NCBI GenBank assembly: GCA_022448005.1
Contig: JAKUTK010000052.1
Location: forward strand, 1-33,228
Direction of reading: 5' to 3'
Source: Pseudomonas sp.
Lineage (GTDB): Bacteria; Pseudomonadota; Gammaproteobacteria; Pseudomonadales; Pseudomonadaceae
DNA length: 33,228 nucleotides
This document shows, piece by piece, positions 17,442-26,461 of this stretch. The number at the start of each line of letters is the position of its first letter. The first letter of the stretch is position 1. The notes under the pieces are model-generated. The model ran no database searches. It saw nothing but the letters and a program-made list of their open reading frames with translations, and was not told where the DNA came from. The position numbers were made by a program, and so were the translations under genes.

Positions 17442-18641
17442 ATGAAACAAACGTGGTCCCCTTTTCCCTGGGTGTGCTTCGCCATGTGCGTCGGTGTCAT
17501 GGGCACAGCGCTCATCTCGCCGCTATACCCGCTGTACAAGCAGGCGTGGCAGCTTCGTACCAGCGATATATCGCTGATTTACATCATCTATATGGCAGGG
17601 GCGCTTTTCGGGCTGATGTTAATGGGCCGCCTGTCCGACACCCTGGGCTTTCGCAAGGTCATGCTCAGTGGCTTGCTGCTCGGCTGGGCTGGGACGCTGG
17701 TGACGATGCTGGCGTGGAACCTGCCGAGCCTCAACATCGGCCGTTTTGCGGTCGGTCTTTCTTCAAGCCTGATCGTGACCAGCGCGTCAGTGGGCCTGGT
17801 GCAGATTTCCCGTGATGGCGCGTCGCAGCGGATATCGATGATCACCAGCTTCCTGCTTGCCTTGGGCTTCGGCCTTGGCCCGCTTACTGGCGGCGTCATT
17901 GGCCAGTGGTTCGCGCACCCGCTGAAAACCACCTACATCCCGTCCTTGATCCTCGGCGTGCTGGGTGTCTACGCCTTGATGCGGGTGCAGCTCAAGCCGC
18001 ATCCAGAGCTCAGCGCAGCCGCACCACTGGGTTTACGTACGTTCATTCCGCGGCTGACCTGGGCCTCACGCCAGGATTCGCTGGCGTTTCTGCTGACCTG
18101 TGTGTGCCCTTTTTTCGCCTTTGGCGTGTTCGGGATCTACGCGTCGATGGCCCCGCTGTTTCTGGAGAAAATGCTGCCCTGGCATGGCCCGGTGGTGAGC
18201 GGCACCTCCATTGGCGTCATTCTGCTCGCTTCCGCCATGATGCAACTGGCCTGCGCGCGGATGAGTCTGCGCTGGTGCGGACTGCTCGGTCTGTTGTCAG
18301 TGGTGTTGAGTAACGCAATGCTCGTACTCAACTTCACGGCCGGCTCGTCGCTGGTATTCATCATCGGCGTCTGCGCTGCTGCTGCGGGCCATGGCATGTG
18401 CCTGTTGGCCGGCATCAGCATGGTCAACCGTATTGCCAGCCCTACCGAGCGCTCGGGGCTGATTTCGACCTACCTGGTGTGCGGCTACGTTGGCAGCATC
18501 GCGCCGTTGCTCGGCGTCGGCTGGGTCGCCGACCACTACGGCCTGCCTGTTGCGATCAGCTTGCTGGGCTGGATGGTGGTAGCACTCGCTACGCCGCTGG
18601 CCGTGTGGTTTTTCCGGCATCCGCGAATGCAGCCAGCCTGA
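17442..18641 (+). CDS. MFS transporter, substrate unknown
   Basis: From ATG at 17442 the protein is 399 residues with about 12 hydrophobic segments. It carries the MFS loop 2-3 signature GRLSDTLGFRKV. The frame is open to 17367, but the extra 25 residues are polar and unlike an MFS start. No strong ribosome site is visible for either start. It follows the binding-protein gene by 188 bp and is convergent with kdpE. It resembles the drug or aromatic-compound proton antiporter branch in general only; no substrate can be named. Confidence 0.82.
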   Translation: MKQTWSPFPWVCFAMCVGVMGTALISPLYPLYKQAWQLRTSDISLIYIIYMAGALFGLMLMGRLSDTLGFRKVMLSGLLLGWAGTLVTMLAWNLPSLNIGRFAVGLSSSLIVTSASVGLVQISRDGASQRISMITSFLLALGFGLGPLTGGVIGQWFAHPLKTTYIPSLILGVLGVYALMRVQLKPHPELSAAAPLGLRTFIPRLTWASRQDSLAFLLTCVCPFFAFGVFGIYASMAPLFLEKMLPWHGPVVSGTSIGVILLASAMMQLACARMSLRWCGLLGLLSVVLSNAMLVLNFTAGSSLVFIIGVCAAAAGHGMCLLAGISMVNRIASPTERSGLISTYLVCGYVGSIAPLLGVGWVADHYGLPVAISLLGWMVVALATPLAVWFFRHPRMQPA

Positions 18642-18696
18642 ACGGCGCTGCGAACTGACACCCAGGCCAACGAGTTTGAGATGTAACCCGGAACGC

Positions 18697-19386
18697 CTAG
18701 TCCGTAACCAGTCGGTAGCCCACTCCCGCCTCGGTAATGATGAACCGCGGCGCGGACGGGTCATCGCCGAGCTTGCGCCGCAAATGGCCGACGACCACGC
18801 GCAGGTAATGGGTATCGCCGCTGTGGCTGGGCCCCCATATGTCCTTGAGCAGCTGCTGCTGCGTGACGACCCGGCCTGTGTGCTGGGCAAGCTCGGCCAG
18901 TACCGCATACTCCTTGCGAGTCAGGCTGATCTCCTGCCCGTCCACGCTAACCCGTCGGTACGCGAAGTCGATGCATAGCGGACCAGACATCGCCTGCGCC
19001 GGCCCGCTCGATGCCCCTTGGTTCTGACGCAGCAGTGCACGGACCCGAGCGAGGAACTCCTGGATGCCGAATGGTTTGGTCACGTAGTCATTCGCTCCGC
19101 CATCGAGCGCCATGACCTTCTCGGTCTCGCTCGACCGTACCGACAGTACGATCACCGGCACCTGACTCCACTCGCGCAATTCGCGCAGCACGGTCTGCCC
19201 GTCCATGTCCGGGAGGCCTAGGTCGAGCACGACCAGGTCGGGTTTGTTCAAGGCTGCCGAGGCCAGACCGCCCTGACCGTCTCCACTCTCGCTCACGCGA
19301 TAGCCCTGAGAGCCGAGGCTGATGCGAAGAAATTTTCTGATCTGCGGCTCGTCGTCGATGATCAATATGCTGGCTTGCTGACTCAC
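18697..19386 (-). CDS. kdpE: KdpE, OmpR-family response regulator
   Basis: The 229-residue protein has a receiver with acidic pair Asp11-Asp12 and phospho-acceptor Asp55 (LVVLDLGLPDMDG). A winged-helix DNA-binding half ends GVGYRLVTD, as KdpE does. It starts with GTG at 19386 overlapping the kdpD stop by 4 nt (GTGA), so translation is probably coupled. It would activate kdpFABC under potassium limitation, but here kdpB is broken and kdpA is absent from this side. Confidence 0.95.
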   Translation of the reverse strand: MSQQASILIIDDEPQIRKFLRISLGSQGYRVSESGDGQGGLASAALNKPDLVVLDLGLPDMDGQTVLRELREWSQVPVIVLSVRSSETEKVMALDGGANDYVTKPFGIQEFLARVRALLRQNQGASSGPAQAMSGPLCIDFAYRRVSVDGQEISLTRKEYAVLAELAQHTGRVVTQQQLLKDIWGPSHSGDTHYLRVVVGHLRRKLGDDPSAPRFIITEAGVGYRLVTD

Positions 19387-22037
19387 GTGAGGTCCTTTTC
19401 CATCTCAGGCTGAGGTTGTAGCGGAAGCTCCAGCGTGACGCTCGCGCCTCTTCCGCCGAGCCCGTCTGCAACGAACACCCGCCCCCCATGTGCGCCGATC
19501 ATGCCTTGGCAAATGGCGAGGCCGAGTCCAGTGCCCGGCCCGCCCCGATCGCCGCGCGCTGCCGTATAAAACATGTCGAAAATGCGTTCACGTTCCGCCT
19601 CGGGCACGCCAGGGCCCTCATCGCTGACGATGAAACGCAGGGTGCCGGCTCCTGTCGAGACTGCAATCTGCAGCCTGCCTTGAGGTGGAGAAAAACGGGC
19701 CGCGTTCTCCAACACATTGACCAGCGCCTGTTCGACCAATGCAGGGTGGACGTACAAAAGCGGCAGATCATCGGGGACCAGCACCTCAAGCTGCAGCTCT
19801 GCTAGCACACGGTGCAGGCGTTGCAGGGCACTGGCAACGATGTCGGCAGGTGTCGTCCAGTCACGGATCAGCTTCAGGCCGCCGTGACCGAGGCGCGTCA
19901 TGTCCAATAAATTCTGGATGTAGCGGTCAAGGCGCTCGGCTTCGTCACGCGTCGCCTCAAGCAGCTCCTGCCGATCCGCCTCGCTCATGCTGTGCCCCAG
20001 GCTCGCCAGGCTGTCGATAGAGCCACGCATGGCTGTAAGCGGTGTGCGCAGATCGTGGGACACGGAAGCAAGCAACGCACTGCGCAGCTCCTCGGTCTGC
20101 CCGTGCAGTCGGGCCGCTTCCAATTCCTGGGCCAGCGTGGCGCGCCCCAGTGCTTGCGCCAAGGGTTGAGCGAGCGCAGCGATCAGGCGACGCTTCTGTA
20201 GCCCTGCCTGGTCTGCGCCCAGCTGGCGAATGCCCAGCAAGCCCAGCGGCTGACCGTCGCCACTCAAGGGCAACCACCACCATTGCCCACTGGGCAAGGT
20301 ATCCGTTCCCTTCCCCGCTGGCTGACCATGCTTGAACGCCCATTCAGCAGCCCCCCGCTCCTGCTCGGCCAGCAGCGGCTCAGACCCGATGAACATCCAT
20401 TTCCCCTGCTTGCCGCGCGTCGCGATGACGGCTTCCAGCTTCGCCAGCAGTTGCAACTGGCGAACAGCGGCCGCGCCTACGGCCTGAACATCGGTGGCAG
20501 CACTCAACTGGCGCGAGAGATCGAGCAAAGCAGTGGTCTGCGCCTGAGTCTGACGCAACGCCTGAAGTTGTCGCCGTTGGCGGCTGGCAAGATTGCCCGC
20601 GAGCATCGCCATCAAGAGGAAAAACATAAGCGTCAGGACGTCCTCCTGACGCGCGACGATGAACGTGAACGTCGGTGGAATGAACAGGAAATCGTAAAGA
20701 ACAAACGACAGCCCCGCACAGGCCAGTGCCGGCCCCAGACTGCTGCGCACGGCAACCACCAGCACGGCCGCGAGGAATACCAGCGAAATGTTAGGCAACG
20801 CCAGATAGCGGGACAACATCAGTGCCACGCCTGTGGCGGTCAAGGTCGCCAGCACAGCAAGCAGATACTGACGCCAATCCAGCGGAGCTGTGGTTCTCAC
20901 GGGTGCTGCCGCCAGTGCAGGCTCCTGGCCAAGCACACTGATCTCCAGTCCGCGCCCACCCTTGATCAGTTGCTCAGCTACCGATCGGCGCACCGAGCAC
21001 TTCCACACCTGACGCGCTCCGCCGCTGCCTACCAACACGAGGGTGGCGCGACGCTCAACGGCATGTTCGATGAGCGTTCGCGCCACCCGCTCGTCACGCA
21101 GCTCCACAACCTCTCCGCCAAGACGTTCGGCCAGTTGCTGGGCGGACTGGAGATAGCCGAGCTGAATCTCGCCTCGACTCGCGCCGGTGTCGACATGCAC
21201 GACCGACCATGGGAGATGCCGGCGTTCAGCGACCCGGGCTGCATGCCTGACCAGTCCTTCCGCGTACGCATCACCCTCGATCCCTACCAGCAAGCGGCCC
21301 CGGACTGCCGGAGCGGTTTGCCCCTGCAACCGGTGGCGTCGATGCAGGTCTGCATCCACCCGCGCCGCTGCGGTCTGCATCGCCAATTCGCGGAGCGCGG
21401 TCAGGTTGGTTTGAGTGAAGAAGGCATCGATCGCTGCACGTGCCTGCTCCGGCACGTAGACCTTACCCTCACGAAGACGCTCCAACAGCTCACGCGGCGG
21501 CAGATCGATCAGCAGAATATCGTCGGATTGATGAAGCACCCAGTCCGGGACCGTTTCCCTGACCTGCACACCGGTTATACCGCGCACCTGATCGTTGAGA
21601 CTCTCGAGGTGCTGAACGTTGACGGTGGTGTAGACATCGATACCCGCATCGAGCAGCTCAAGGACATCCTGCCAGCGTTTGGCATGCCGGCTGCCGGGCG
21701 CGTTGCTGTGCGCCAGCTCATCGACCAGCGCAAGACTTGGCTTCGCTTGCAGCAGGCCGTCGAGGTCCATTTCGAACAGCGTCACGCCTCGATACTCGCT
21801 GCGGCGCATCGGCTGTTCCGCCAATCCGACCCGCATCGCCTCGGTTTCCGCACGCCCGTGAGTCTCGACCACCCCTACCCGCACATCGCGCCCTAGCTGT
21901 CGCTGGCGCTGTGCGGCCTGAAGCATCGCGTAGGTCTTGCCTACGCCAGGTGCCGCGCCAAGGAATACCTTGAGCCTCCCGCGTCCTTCGCGAGGCGCGT
22001 CATCAAGCAGGGCATCGGCACGTTGAGCATCGCTCAT
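19383..22037 (-). CDS. kdpD: KdpD, potassium/turgor sensor histidine kinase
   Basis: The 884-residue protein has the full KdpD layout. The N-terminal KdpD domain carries a Walker-like GAAPGVGKT at 27-35. A universal-stress-like domain spans about 247-370, followed by four membrane segments at about 390-485 (DUF4118) and a GAF-like region at about 500-635. HisKA has His661 in SVSHDLRTPLTA, and HATPase reaches the end with DEGPGVP and GTGLGLAI. It is an inner-membrane kinase that phosphorylates KdpE. It follows kdpC by 5 bp. The sequence appears intact, so the sensor remains although the pump is disrupted. Confidence 0.95.
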   Translation of the reverse strand: MSDAQRADALLDDAPREGRGRLKVFLGAAPGVGKTYAMLQAAQRQRQLGRDVRVGVVETHGRAETEAMRVGLAEQPMRRSEYRGVTLFEMDLDGLLQAKPSLALVDELAHSNAPGSRHAKRWQDVLELLDAGIDVYTTVNVQHLESLNDQVRGITGVQVRETVPDWVLHQSDDILLIDLPPRELLERLREGKVYVPEQARAAIDAFFTQTNLTALRELAMQTAAARVDADLHRRHRLQGQTAPAVRGRLLVGIEGDAYAEGLVRHAARVAERRHLPWSVVHVDTGASRGEIQLGYLQSAQQLAERLGGEVVELRDERVARTLIEHAVERRATLVLVGSGGARQVWKCSVRRSVAEQLIKGGRGLEISVLGQEPALAAAPVRTTAPLDWRQYLLAVLATLTATGVALMLSRYLALPNISLVFLAAVLVVAVRSSLGPALACAGLSFVLYDFLFIPPTFTFIVARQEDVLTLMFFLLMAMLAGNLASRQRRQLQALRQTQAQTTALLDLSRQLSAATDVQAVGAAAVRQLQLLAKLEAVIATRGKQGKWMFIGSEPLLAEQERGAAEWAFKHGQPAGKGTDTLPSGQWWWLPLSGDGQPLGLLGIRQLGADQAGLQKRRLIAALAQPLAQALGRATLAQELEAARLHGQTEELRSALLASVSHDLRTPLTAMRGSIDSLASLGHSMSEADRQELLEATRDEAERLDRYIQNLLDMTRLGHGGLKLIRDWTTPADIVASALQRLHRVLAELQLEVLVPDDLPLLYVHPALVEQALVNVLENAARFSPPQGRLQIAVSTGAGTLRFIVSDEGPGVPEAERERIFDMFYTAARGDRGGPGTGLGLAICQGMIGAHGGRVFVADGLGGRGASVTLELPLQPQPEMEKDLT

Positions 22038-22042
22038 TCATT

Positions 22043-22609
22043 TCACTCGCCGGAATCAGGCTGCGGATTGTCCGCCAGGGCGAGGTTCAGAGCCAGTACG
22101 TTGACGATGGCCGGGCCTACAAGAGGCGTCGTCAGCTGCGCCTGAATCAGGCGATCCAGCGCTTGCTCAGAGACCCCTCGAGCGGCAGCAACACGGACAG
22201 CCTGAAACTTCGCGGCGGCCAAGGTGAGGTGCGGGTCCAGGCCGCTACCGGACGTCGTCACCAACTCCATCGGCACGGGCTGTTGAGCCGTGCCGTTCCA
22301 TTCGCTGACGCGCTCACGGACCTGATCGACCAACAGAGGGTTGCTCGGAGCCAGATTACTCGCGCCGCTGGCAACGGTTGCATAGCTGGCGGCAGACGGA
22401 CGTGGGTGAAACCATTCTGGCCCTTCGAAAGGCTGGGCCAGTAACGCACTGCCTATCACCTGCCCCTCCCGGTCGCGCACCAAGCTTCCGTTGGCCTGCT
22501 CGGCGAACGCCAACTGCGCCACGGCCGTAACAGACAGTGGATAGAGCACGCCGGTTATCAGCGTCATCAGGATCAGCGCGGCAAGCGCCGGACGAATGTG
22601 TTTGAACAT
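22043..22609 (-). CDS. kdpC: KdpC, subunit of the Kdp potassium ATPase
   Basis: From ATG at 22609, with GGAG 6-7 nt upstream, the protein is 188 residues, normal for KdpC. One N-terminal membrane segment (about 8-30) is followed by a periplasmic domain with GSALLAQPF, FHPRPSA and the SNLAPSNP and SGSGLDPHLT motifs. It normally helps assemble KdpA with KdpB. The open frame to 22645 is not used by typical KdpC. Confidence 0.94.
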   Translation of the reverse strand: MFKHIRPALAALILMTLITGVLYPLSVTAVAQLAFAEQANGSLVRDREGQVIGSALLAQPFEGPEWFHPRPSAASYATVASGASNLAPSNPLLVDQVRERVSEWNGTAQQPVPMELVTTSGSGLDPHLTLAAAKFQAVRVAAARGVSEQALDRLIQAQLTTPLVGPAIVNVLALNLALADNPQPDSGE

Positions 22610-22648
22610 GTTTTTCTCCAAAAGCCGCGCCATCAGGCGCGGCAAAGT

Positions 22649-24363
22649 TCAGACCAGACCCACCGCGGTCAGCAGCATGTCGATCAGCTTGATCCCAACG
22701 AAGGGCGCGACCAGCCCACCCAGGCCATAGACCAGCAAGTTGCGCCGCAAAAGGCTGGCCGAGTCGGCCGCTTTGACGTTGACGCCCCGCAGGGCCAGCG
22801 GAATCAAGGCAATGATGATCAGTGCGTTGAAGACAATGGCTGACAGGATCGCGCTCGATGCGCTGTGAAGCTGCATCACATTCAGCGCGGCAAGTTGCGG
22901 GTATAGGCCAATGAAAAGAGCCGGCAGGATGGCGAAGTACTTCGCCACGTCATTGGCAATCGAGAACGTGGTCAATGCGCCTCGGGTTACCAGCAGTTGC
23001 TTGCCCACCTGCACCACATCCAGCAGTTTGGTCGGGTCCGAGTCGAGGTCGACGAGATTCGCAGCCTCGCGCGCGGCCTGAGTGCCATCGTTCATGGCCA
23101 TGCCCACGTCCGCTTGTGCCAGCGCTGGCGCGTCGTTGGCGCCGTCACCGCACATCGCAACCATCTTGCCGTCTGCCTGCTCCTGGCGAATCCGCTGCAG
23201 CTTCTTTTCCGGCGTCGCTTCGGCGATCACGTCATCGACGCCCGCTTCGGCGGCAATTGCAGCGGCCGTCAGGGGGTTGTCTCCGGTGACCATGACGGTC
23301 CGTATACCCAGCTGGCGCAGCTGGGCAAAGCGCTCTTTGATGCCCGGCTTGACTACGTCCTTGAGATGGATCGCGCCGAGCAGGCGGTCATCCGCGCATA
23401 CCAGCAAGGGCGTCCCCCCGCTCTGTGCAATCGTTTGAATTTCTCTCGCCAGCACCATCGGAATCTGCTCGCGTACAAGTCCCAGATGGCCCAACACGGC
23501 ATCGACAGCGCCTTTGCGGTAGCAGTGGCCCTCATGATCCGCACCCGACAAACGGGTTTCGGCAGTGAAAGGGATACCTGCCACTTCATGCCCAGCCGGC
23601 GCCTTTACCGGGTCAAGGCCGCGCAGATATTCAACGATGGATTTACCTTCTGCCGTGTCGTCGGCCAGCGATGACAGCAGCGCAGCCCATGAGAGTTCGG
23701 TCGATGAAACGCCTGGTGCCTTGAACATGGCCGTGCAACGACGATTGCCAAAGGTGATGGTGCCGGTCTTGTCTAGCAGCAACACCTGAACATCGCCGGC
23801 GGCCTCCACTGCCCGTCCAGACTTGGCGATGACGTTGAGCCGCACCAGTCGATCCATGCCGGCGATCCCGATGGCAGAAAGCAGGCCGCCAATGGTGGTA
23901 GGAATGAGCGTGACCAGCAGCGCCACCAGGTATACCAGCGGGAGATCCCCACCTGAGAATCGGGCAAAGGGTTGCAACGTGGCAACCACGACAAGAAAGA
24001 TCAGCGTGAGCCCGATCAGCAAAACGTCGAGCGCGACTTCGTTGGGTGTCTTCTGTCGTTTGGCGCCTTCCACCAGCGCAATCATACGATCCAGCGTGGA
24101 CTCGCCTGGATCGCTGCTGATACGCACAAGCAACCAGTCGGAAACCACGCGCGTATTGCCGGTGACCGCAGAGCGGTCGCCGCCCGATTCGCGGATAACG
24201 GGTGCCGATTCACCGGTAATCGCTGCCTCGTTGACGGCGGCGATGCCCTCGATGACTTCACCATCACCGGGGATCAGTTCACTGGCCTCGACCCTCACCA
24301 CGTCTCCGCGTCGCAAGCTGCTGGCGGCAATGCTTCGGAACGCGCCGGTCTCCGTTCGCAGAT
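22649..24363 (-). pseudogene. kdpB: kdpB, P-type ATPase subunit, 5' end removed by transposon
   Basis: About 571 codons remain of a protein usually near 685. The phosphorylation motif DKTGTIT, the TGES loop and the [10 protein letters not shown] hinge are all present, as are the C-terminal membrane segments. KdpB-like sequence continues upstream of the first possible start (TTG, 24316), with residues [15 protein letters not shown], and stops at 24363. There a GGGGG tract and a transposon-end-like sequence begin. In frame, a stop codon follows at 24392-24394. The first membrane segments, about 115-120 residues, are missing, so the pump is very likely dead. The rest of kdpB and kdpA should lie beyond the other end of the insertion. 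Confidence 0.85.
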
Positions 24364-24402
24364 GGGGGCCATGCCGAGATAACGGGAAAATTCACTCACA
24401 TC
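24364..24402 (+). repeat. Putative terminal inverted repeat of the transposon
   Basis: The sequence starts with a G-run and ATGCCGAGATAA, then GGGAAAATTCACTCA. It abuts the last KdpB-coding base. The matching copy in reverse orientation was not found in this window. Exact length is not known from one copy. Confidence 0.5.
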
Positions 24403-24683
24403 CCTCCTTCCTGATTGATTTATCAGGCCTTTTTCATGATGGGAATTTTTATGGCATCATAACGAGATCACGGAAAATTAAGACATTCAAACCATAAATG
24501 TTTGATTTCTAGGCATTGTGTTGCTCTCACATGCTTGCGCATGTTCGCCCACCTTCAATTAGCCTCAAGATATCCTTCTCCCCGGTGATGGTTCGAGGCG
24601 GCCTTCGCGACACCTTCCATTTCCGGTCTCAAATGTGGGCTCGATGGCAGCTGTAAACTTTCCTCTCCTCGGAGGTGATGATC
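24403..24683. other. AT-richer non-coding region inside the transposon end
   Basis: About 280 bp without a clear gene. It holds a weak hairpin (CCTGAT 24410-24415, ATCAGG 24422-24427, then TTTTT). A palindrome ACATGC-TTGC-GCATGT lies at 24529-24544. On the minus strand, GGAAGGAGG faces outward toward kdpB. Confidence 0.5.
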
Positions 24684-24986
24684 ATGCGGCACATTGCAAT
24701 GCAGCCAACGGAAACGACTTCAGACGTTACCTGTGACGCTTGTTGCCAAAGCACAAGTATTGAGGGCTATGGCCACCAGTTTGGCGTTCTTCAAGCGTGT
24801 TGGGGCTATGGTTCCAAGCATGATGGTGAGCGTTATGAGGTTCACCTCTGCGAGCCCTGCTTTTTCCGAACGCTGGCCATGCTACGTCGGGAGCGAATGG
24901 TTAACACCATGTTTGATGATGAGCTTGACACCAATCAGGATGAGTTCGGTTTGGTGCGCAAGGATGATTTTTGGGCCGAAGGTTGA
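24684..24986 (+). CDS. Small Cys-rich hypothetical protein
   Basis: From ATG at 24684, with GGAGG 8 nt upstream, the protein is 100 residues. GTG at 24675 and ATG at 24678 are in frame but overlap or crowd that site. Two paired-Cys motifs, CDACC near the N-terminus and CEPC in the middle, suggest a zinc-ribbon-like fold, and the C-terminal third is acidic. No signal peptide or membrane segment is seen. I do not recognise a named family. It is the first gene inside the transposon end, on its own. Confidence 0.7.
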   Translation: MRHIAMQPTETTSDVTCDACCQSTSIEGYGHQFGVLQACWGYGSKHDGERYEVHLCEPCFFRTLAMLRRERMVNTMFDDELDTNQDEFGLVRKDDFWAEG

Positions 24987-25066
24987 GTATGCCGGCCAAA
25001 GACCGGTTCGTAGCATCTCATTCACGACGATGCGACCCTGCCAAATCCAGTCCGTCGGCGGCGTTG

Positions 25067-25092
25067 CTCAGTTGGCGCCCCGCCAAACTGAG
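25067..25092. repeat. Hairpin downstream of the small Cys-rich gene
   Basis: CTCAGTTGGC and GCCAAACTGAG pair with one bulged base around a 5-nt loop. It lies in the gap between the Cys-rich gene and the tnpT stop (convergent genes). No T-run follows. The remaining sequence of the 24987-25252 gap shows no gene I trust. Confidence 0.4.
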
Positions 25093-25252
25093 GAAATTCA
25101 CGCAAGGTGCGCCAACTTTTTTCCAGCGTGTCCTTCATAAAATCCTCGCCGGTCAGCTAACTTCGTAGCGGCCTGCCCCAGAGCATTTGCAGTTGGCCTC
25201 GCATTAGCCACTCATGCGATCAAATATGACCTGTCTGTCCGACCCGCCCAAG

Positions 25253-26284
25253 TTAAGGCGTGTCTGCTTCTGGCCCCGGTAACGGTTCATGGCTATCCGC
25301 ACCGCCGTTGGCAGGCGGTGAATGCTCAATCAGCTTCAGTTGCAAGAGAGCTTCGGACAAACGCTCCTGTAAGGTCTGCGCTTTTTGTGCCTGAACCTCG
25401 GCCCTTTCACCAAGCCGGGCTACTTCGGCCTGCAAAGTGTTACTGCGTTGTTCCAAGGCATCATTCGTACGCTCCATTCCGGTCAGCGAGCGCTGAGCGA
25501 CCTCTAAGGCCTGAGCCTTCTGGGTGAGAAGCTGCTGCTGCGTATGTTGATCCTTCTGTAACTGCCGCGCCTCGGCGAGCAGCCGTGCGTTGTCGCGGTT
25601 GAGCTGGGTCAACTCATCCTGTTTGACGATCAGGGTCTGCTGTAACTGCCGCAGCTCCAGTTGCAGCTGTTGCACCTGAGACTCGTGCCGGCGCTGCTCC
25701 TGCTCACGCTGCTCCTTGGCGGCCTGGCGATAGTGCTCCAGGGCATCACGGGCGTGCTGATGTTTTTCCTCCAGCGAGCGAATCTGTCCATCGCGGTCCT
25801 TTAGGCGCTCCTCCAGGTCGCGGTTGGCCTGCAACAGACGGGCGTTCTCGATCTCGCCCTGTTGGCGGTGCTGCTGCTCCTGCTGTAACGCGTGCTGGGC
25901 AGCCTGGAGCTGTTCCGTAAGCCCGCTGAACTGACTTTCCAACTGCTGGATTCGGCTTTCGGCCAGCCGAGCCTGGTTCTGAAAATCGAGCCGTTCGCGT
26001 GCCAATTGCTCCCGCTCCTGGGCCACATCGGCCTGAGCCTCTTCCGTTAGCTGATCTGCCAACTGGGACACCAGATTGGCCAGCTGCTCGCTGAGCGGGA
26101 TCGAGGCCGCGTCCCGGCCGCGCTCAGCATCTTCGAGCTCTTTCAAGTAGCGGTGAATGGTGGTTTTCGAGCCGGTGTTACCGAGTTCGACCCGCACCGC
26201 ATCGATGCTGGGATTCTCGCCTCGCGCCAAGATGGTTTGGCGGGCCTTCCGAACCAGTACTTTATTAATGCCGCCGCGGGCCAT
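25253..26284 (-). CDS. tnpT: TnpT, KfrA-like coiled-coil DNA-binding cointegrate-resolution protein
   Basis: The 343-residue protein has an N-terminal KfrA-type helix-turn-helix region at about 5-110 (NPSIDAVRVELGNTGSKTTI). A very long Gln/Glu/Arg-rich coiled coil follows, at about 70-320. In Tn4651-family transposons TnpT binds the resolution site and assists TnpS recombination. The ATG at 26284 has AGGAG 5 nt upstream. It is divergent from tnpS across the probable resolution site. General KfrA-like plasmid proteins look similar; the tnpS neighbour decides the name. Confidence 0.85.
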   Translation of the reverse strand: MARGGINKVLVRKARQTILARGENPSIDAVRVELGNTGSKTTIHRYLKELEDAERGRDAASIPLSEQLANLVSQLADQLTEEAQADVAQEREQLARERLDFQNQARLAESRIQQLESQFSGLTEQLQAAQHALQQEQQHRQQGEIENARLLQANRDLEERLKDRDGQIRSLEEKHQHARDALEHYRQAAKEQREQEQRRHESQVQQLQLELRQLQQTLIVKQDELTQLNRDNARLLAEARQLQKDQHTQQQLLTQKAQALEVAQRSLTGMERTNDALEQRSNTLQAEVARLGERAEVQAQKAQTLQERLSEALLQLKLIEHSPPANGGADSHEPLPGPEADTP

Positions 26285-26461
26285 GGTTGCTCCTACGATT
26301 TCGTATCGTTTTACATACTACGTATTTACGTACTAAAACTTGCCGTTGTAAAGCGAGGTGTTATAGTTAAATTCAGATAAAATAATGAAGCATTATTCAA
26401 TATGAATGGCGCAAACGGTCGTTCAGTGACCGTTTTTCAGTACATAAAGGCATCTCAGACG
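26285..26461. promoter_or_regulatory. Probable resolution (rst/res) site and divergent promoters of tnpT and tnpS
   Basis: This AT-rich gap has several inverted repeats. ACGAT-N5-ATCGT lies at 26295-26309, and GTTTTA/TAAAAC at 26308-26339 enclose TACGTA-TT-TACGTA (26319-26332). AATAATG-N3-CATTATT lies at 26381-26397, and AAACGGTC-N7-GACCGTTT at 26413-26435. The last has the arm-spacer-arm form of a tyrosine recombinase core site. Confidence 0.6.

Noticed and set aside
20283..21896. 537-codon open frame on the plus strand opposite kdpD
   Set aside because: It is antisense to an intact, clearly recognised kdpD, has no family resemblance and is low-complexity in the way GC-rich shadows are.
23100..24316. 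Idea that kdpB is merely frameshifted near its start
   Set aside because: The frame reads good KdpB sequence up to 24363 and then unrelated sequence in all three frames, so it is a break and not a shift.
25253..26284. Reading the coiled-coil protein as a plasmid KfrA partition protein
   Set aside because: The N-terminal domain is KfrA-like, but the divergent tyrosine recombinase and the repeat-rich gap fit TnpT better; no parA, parB or repA is near.
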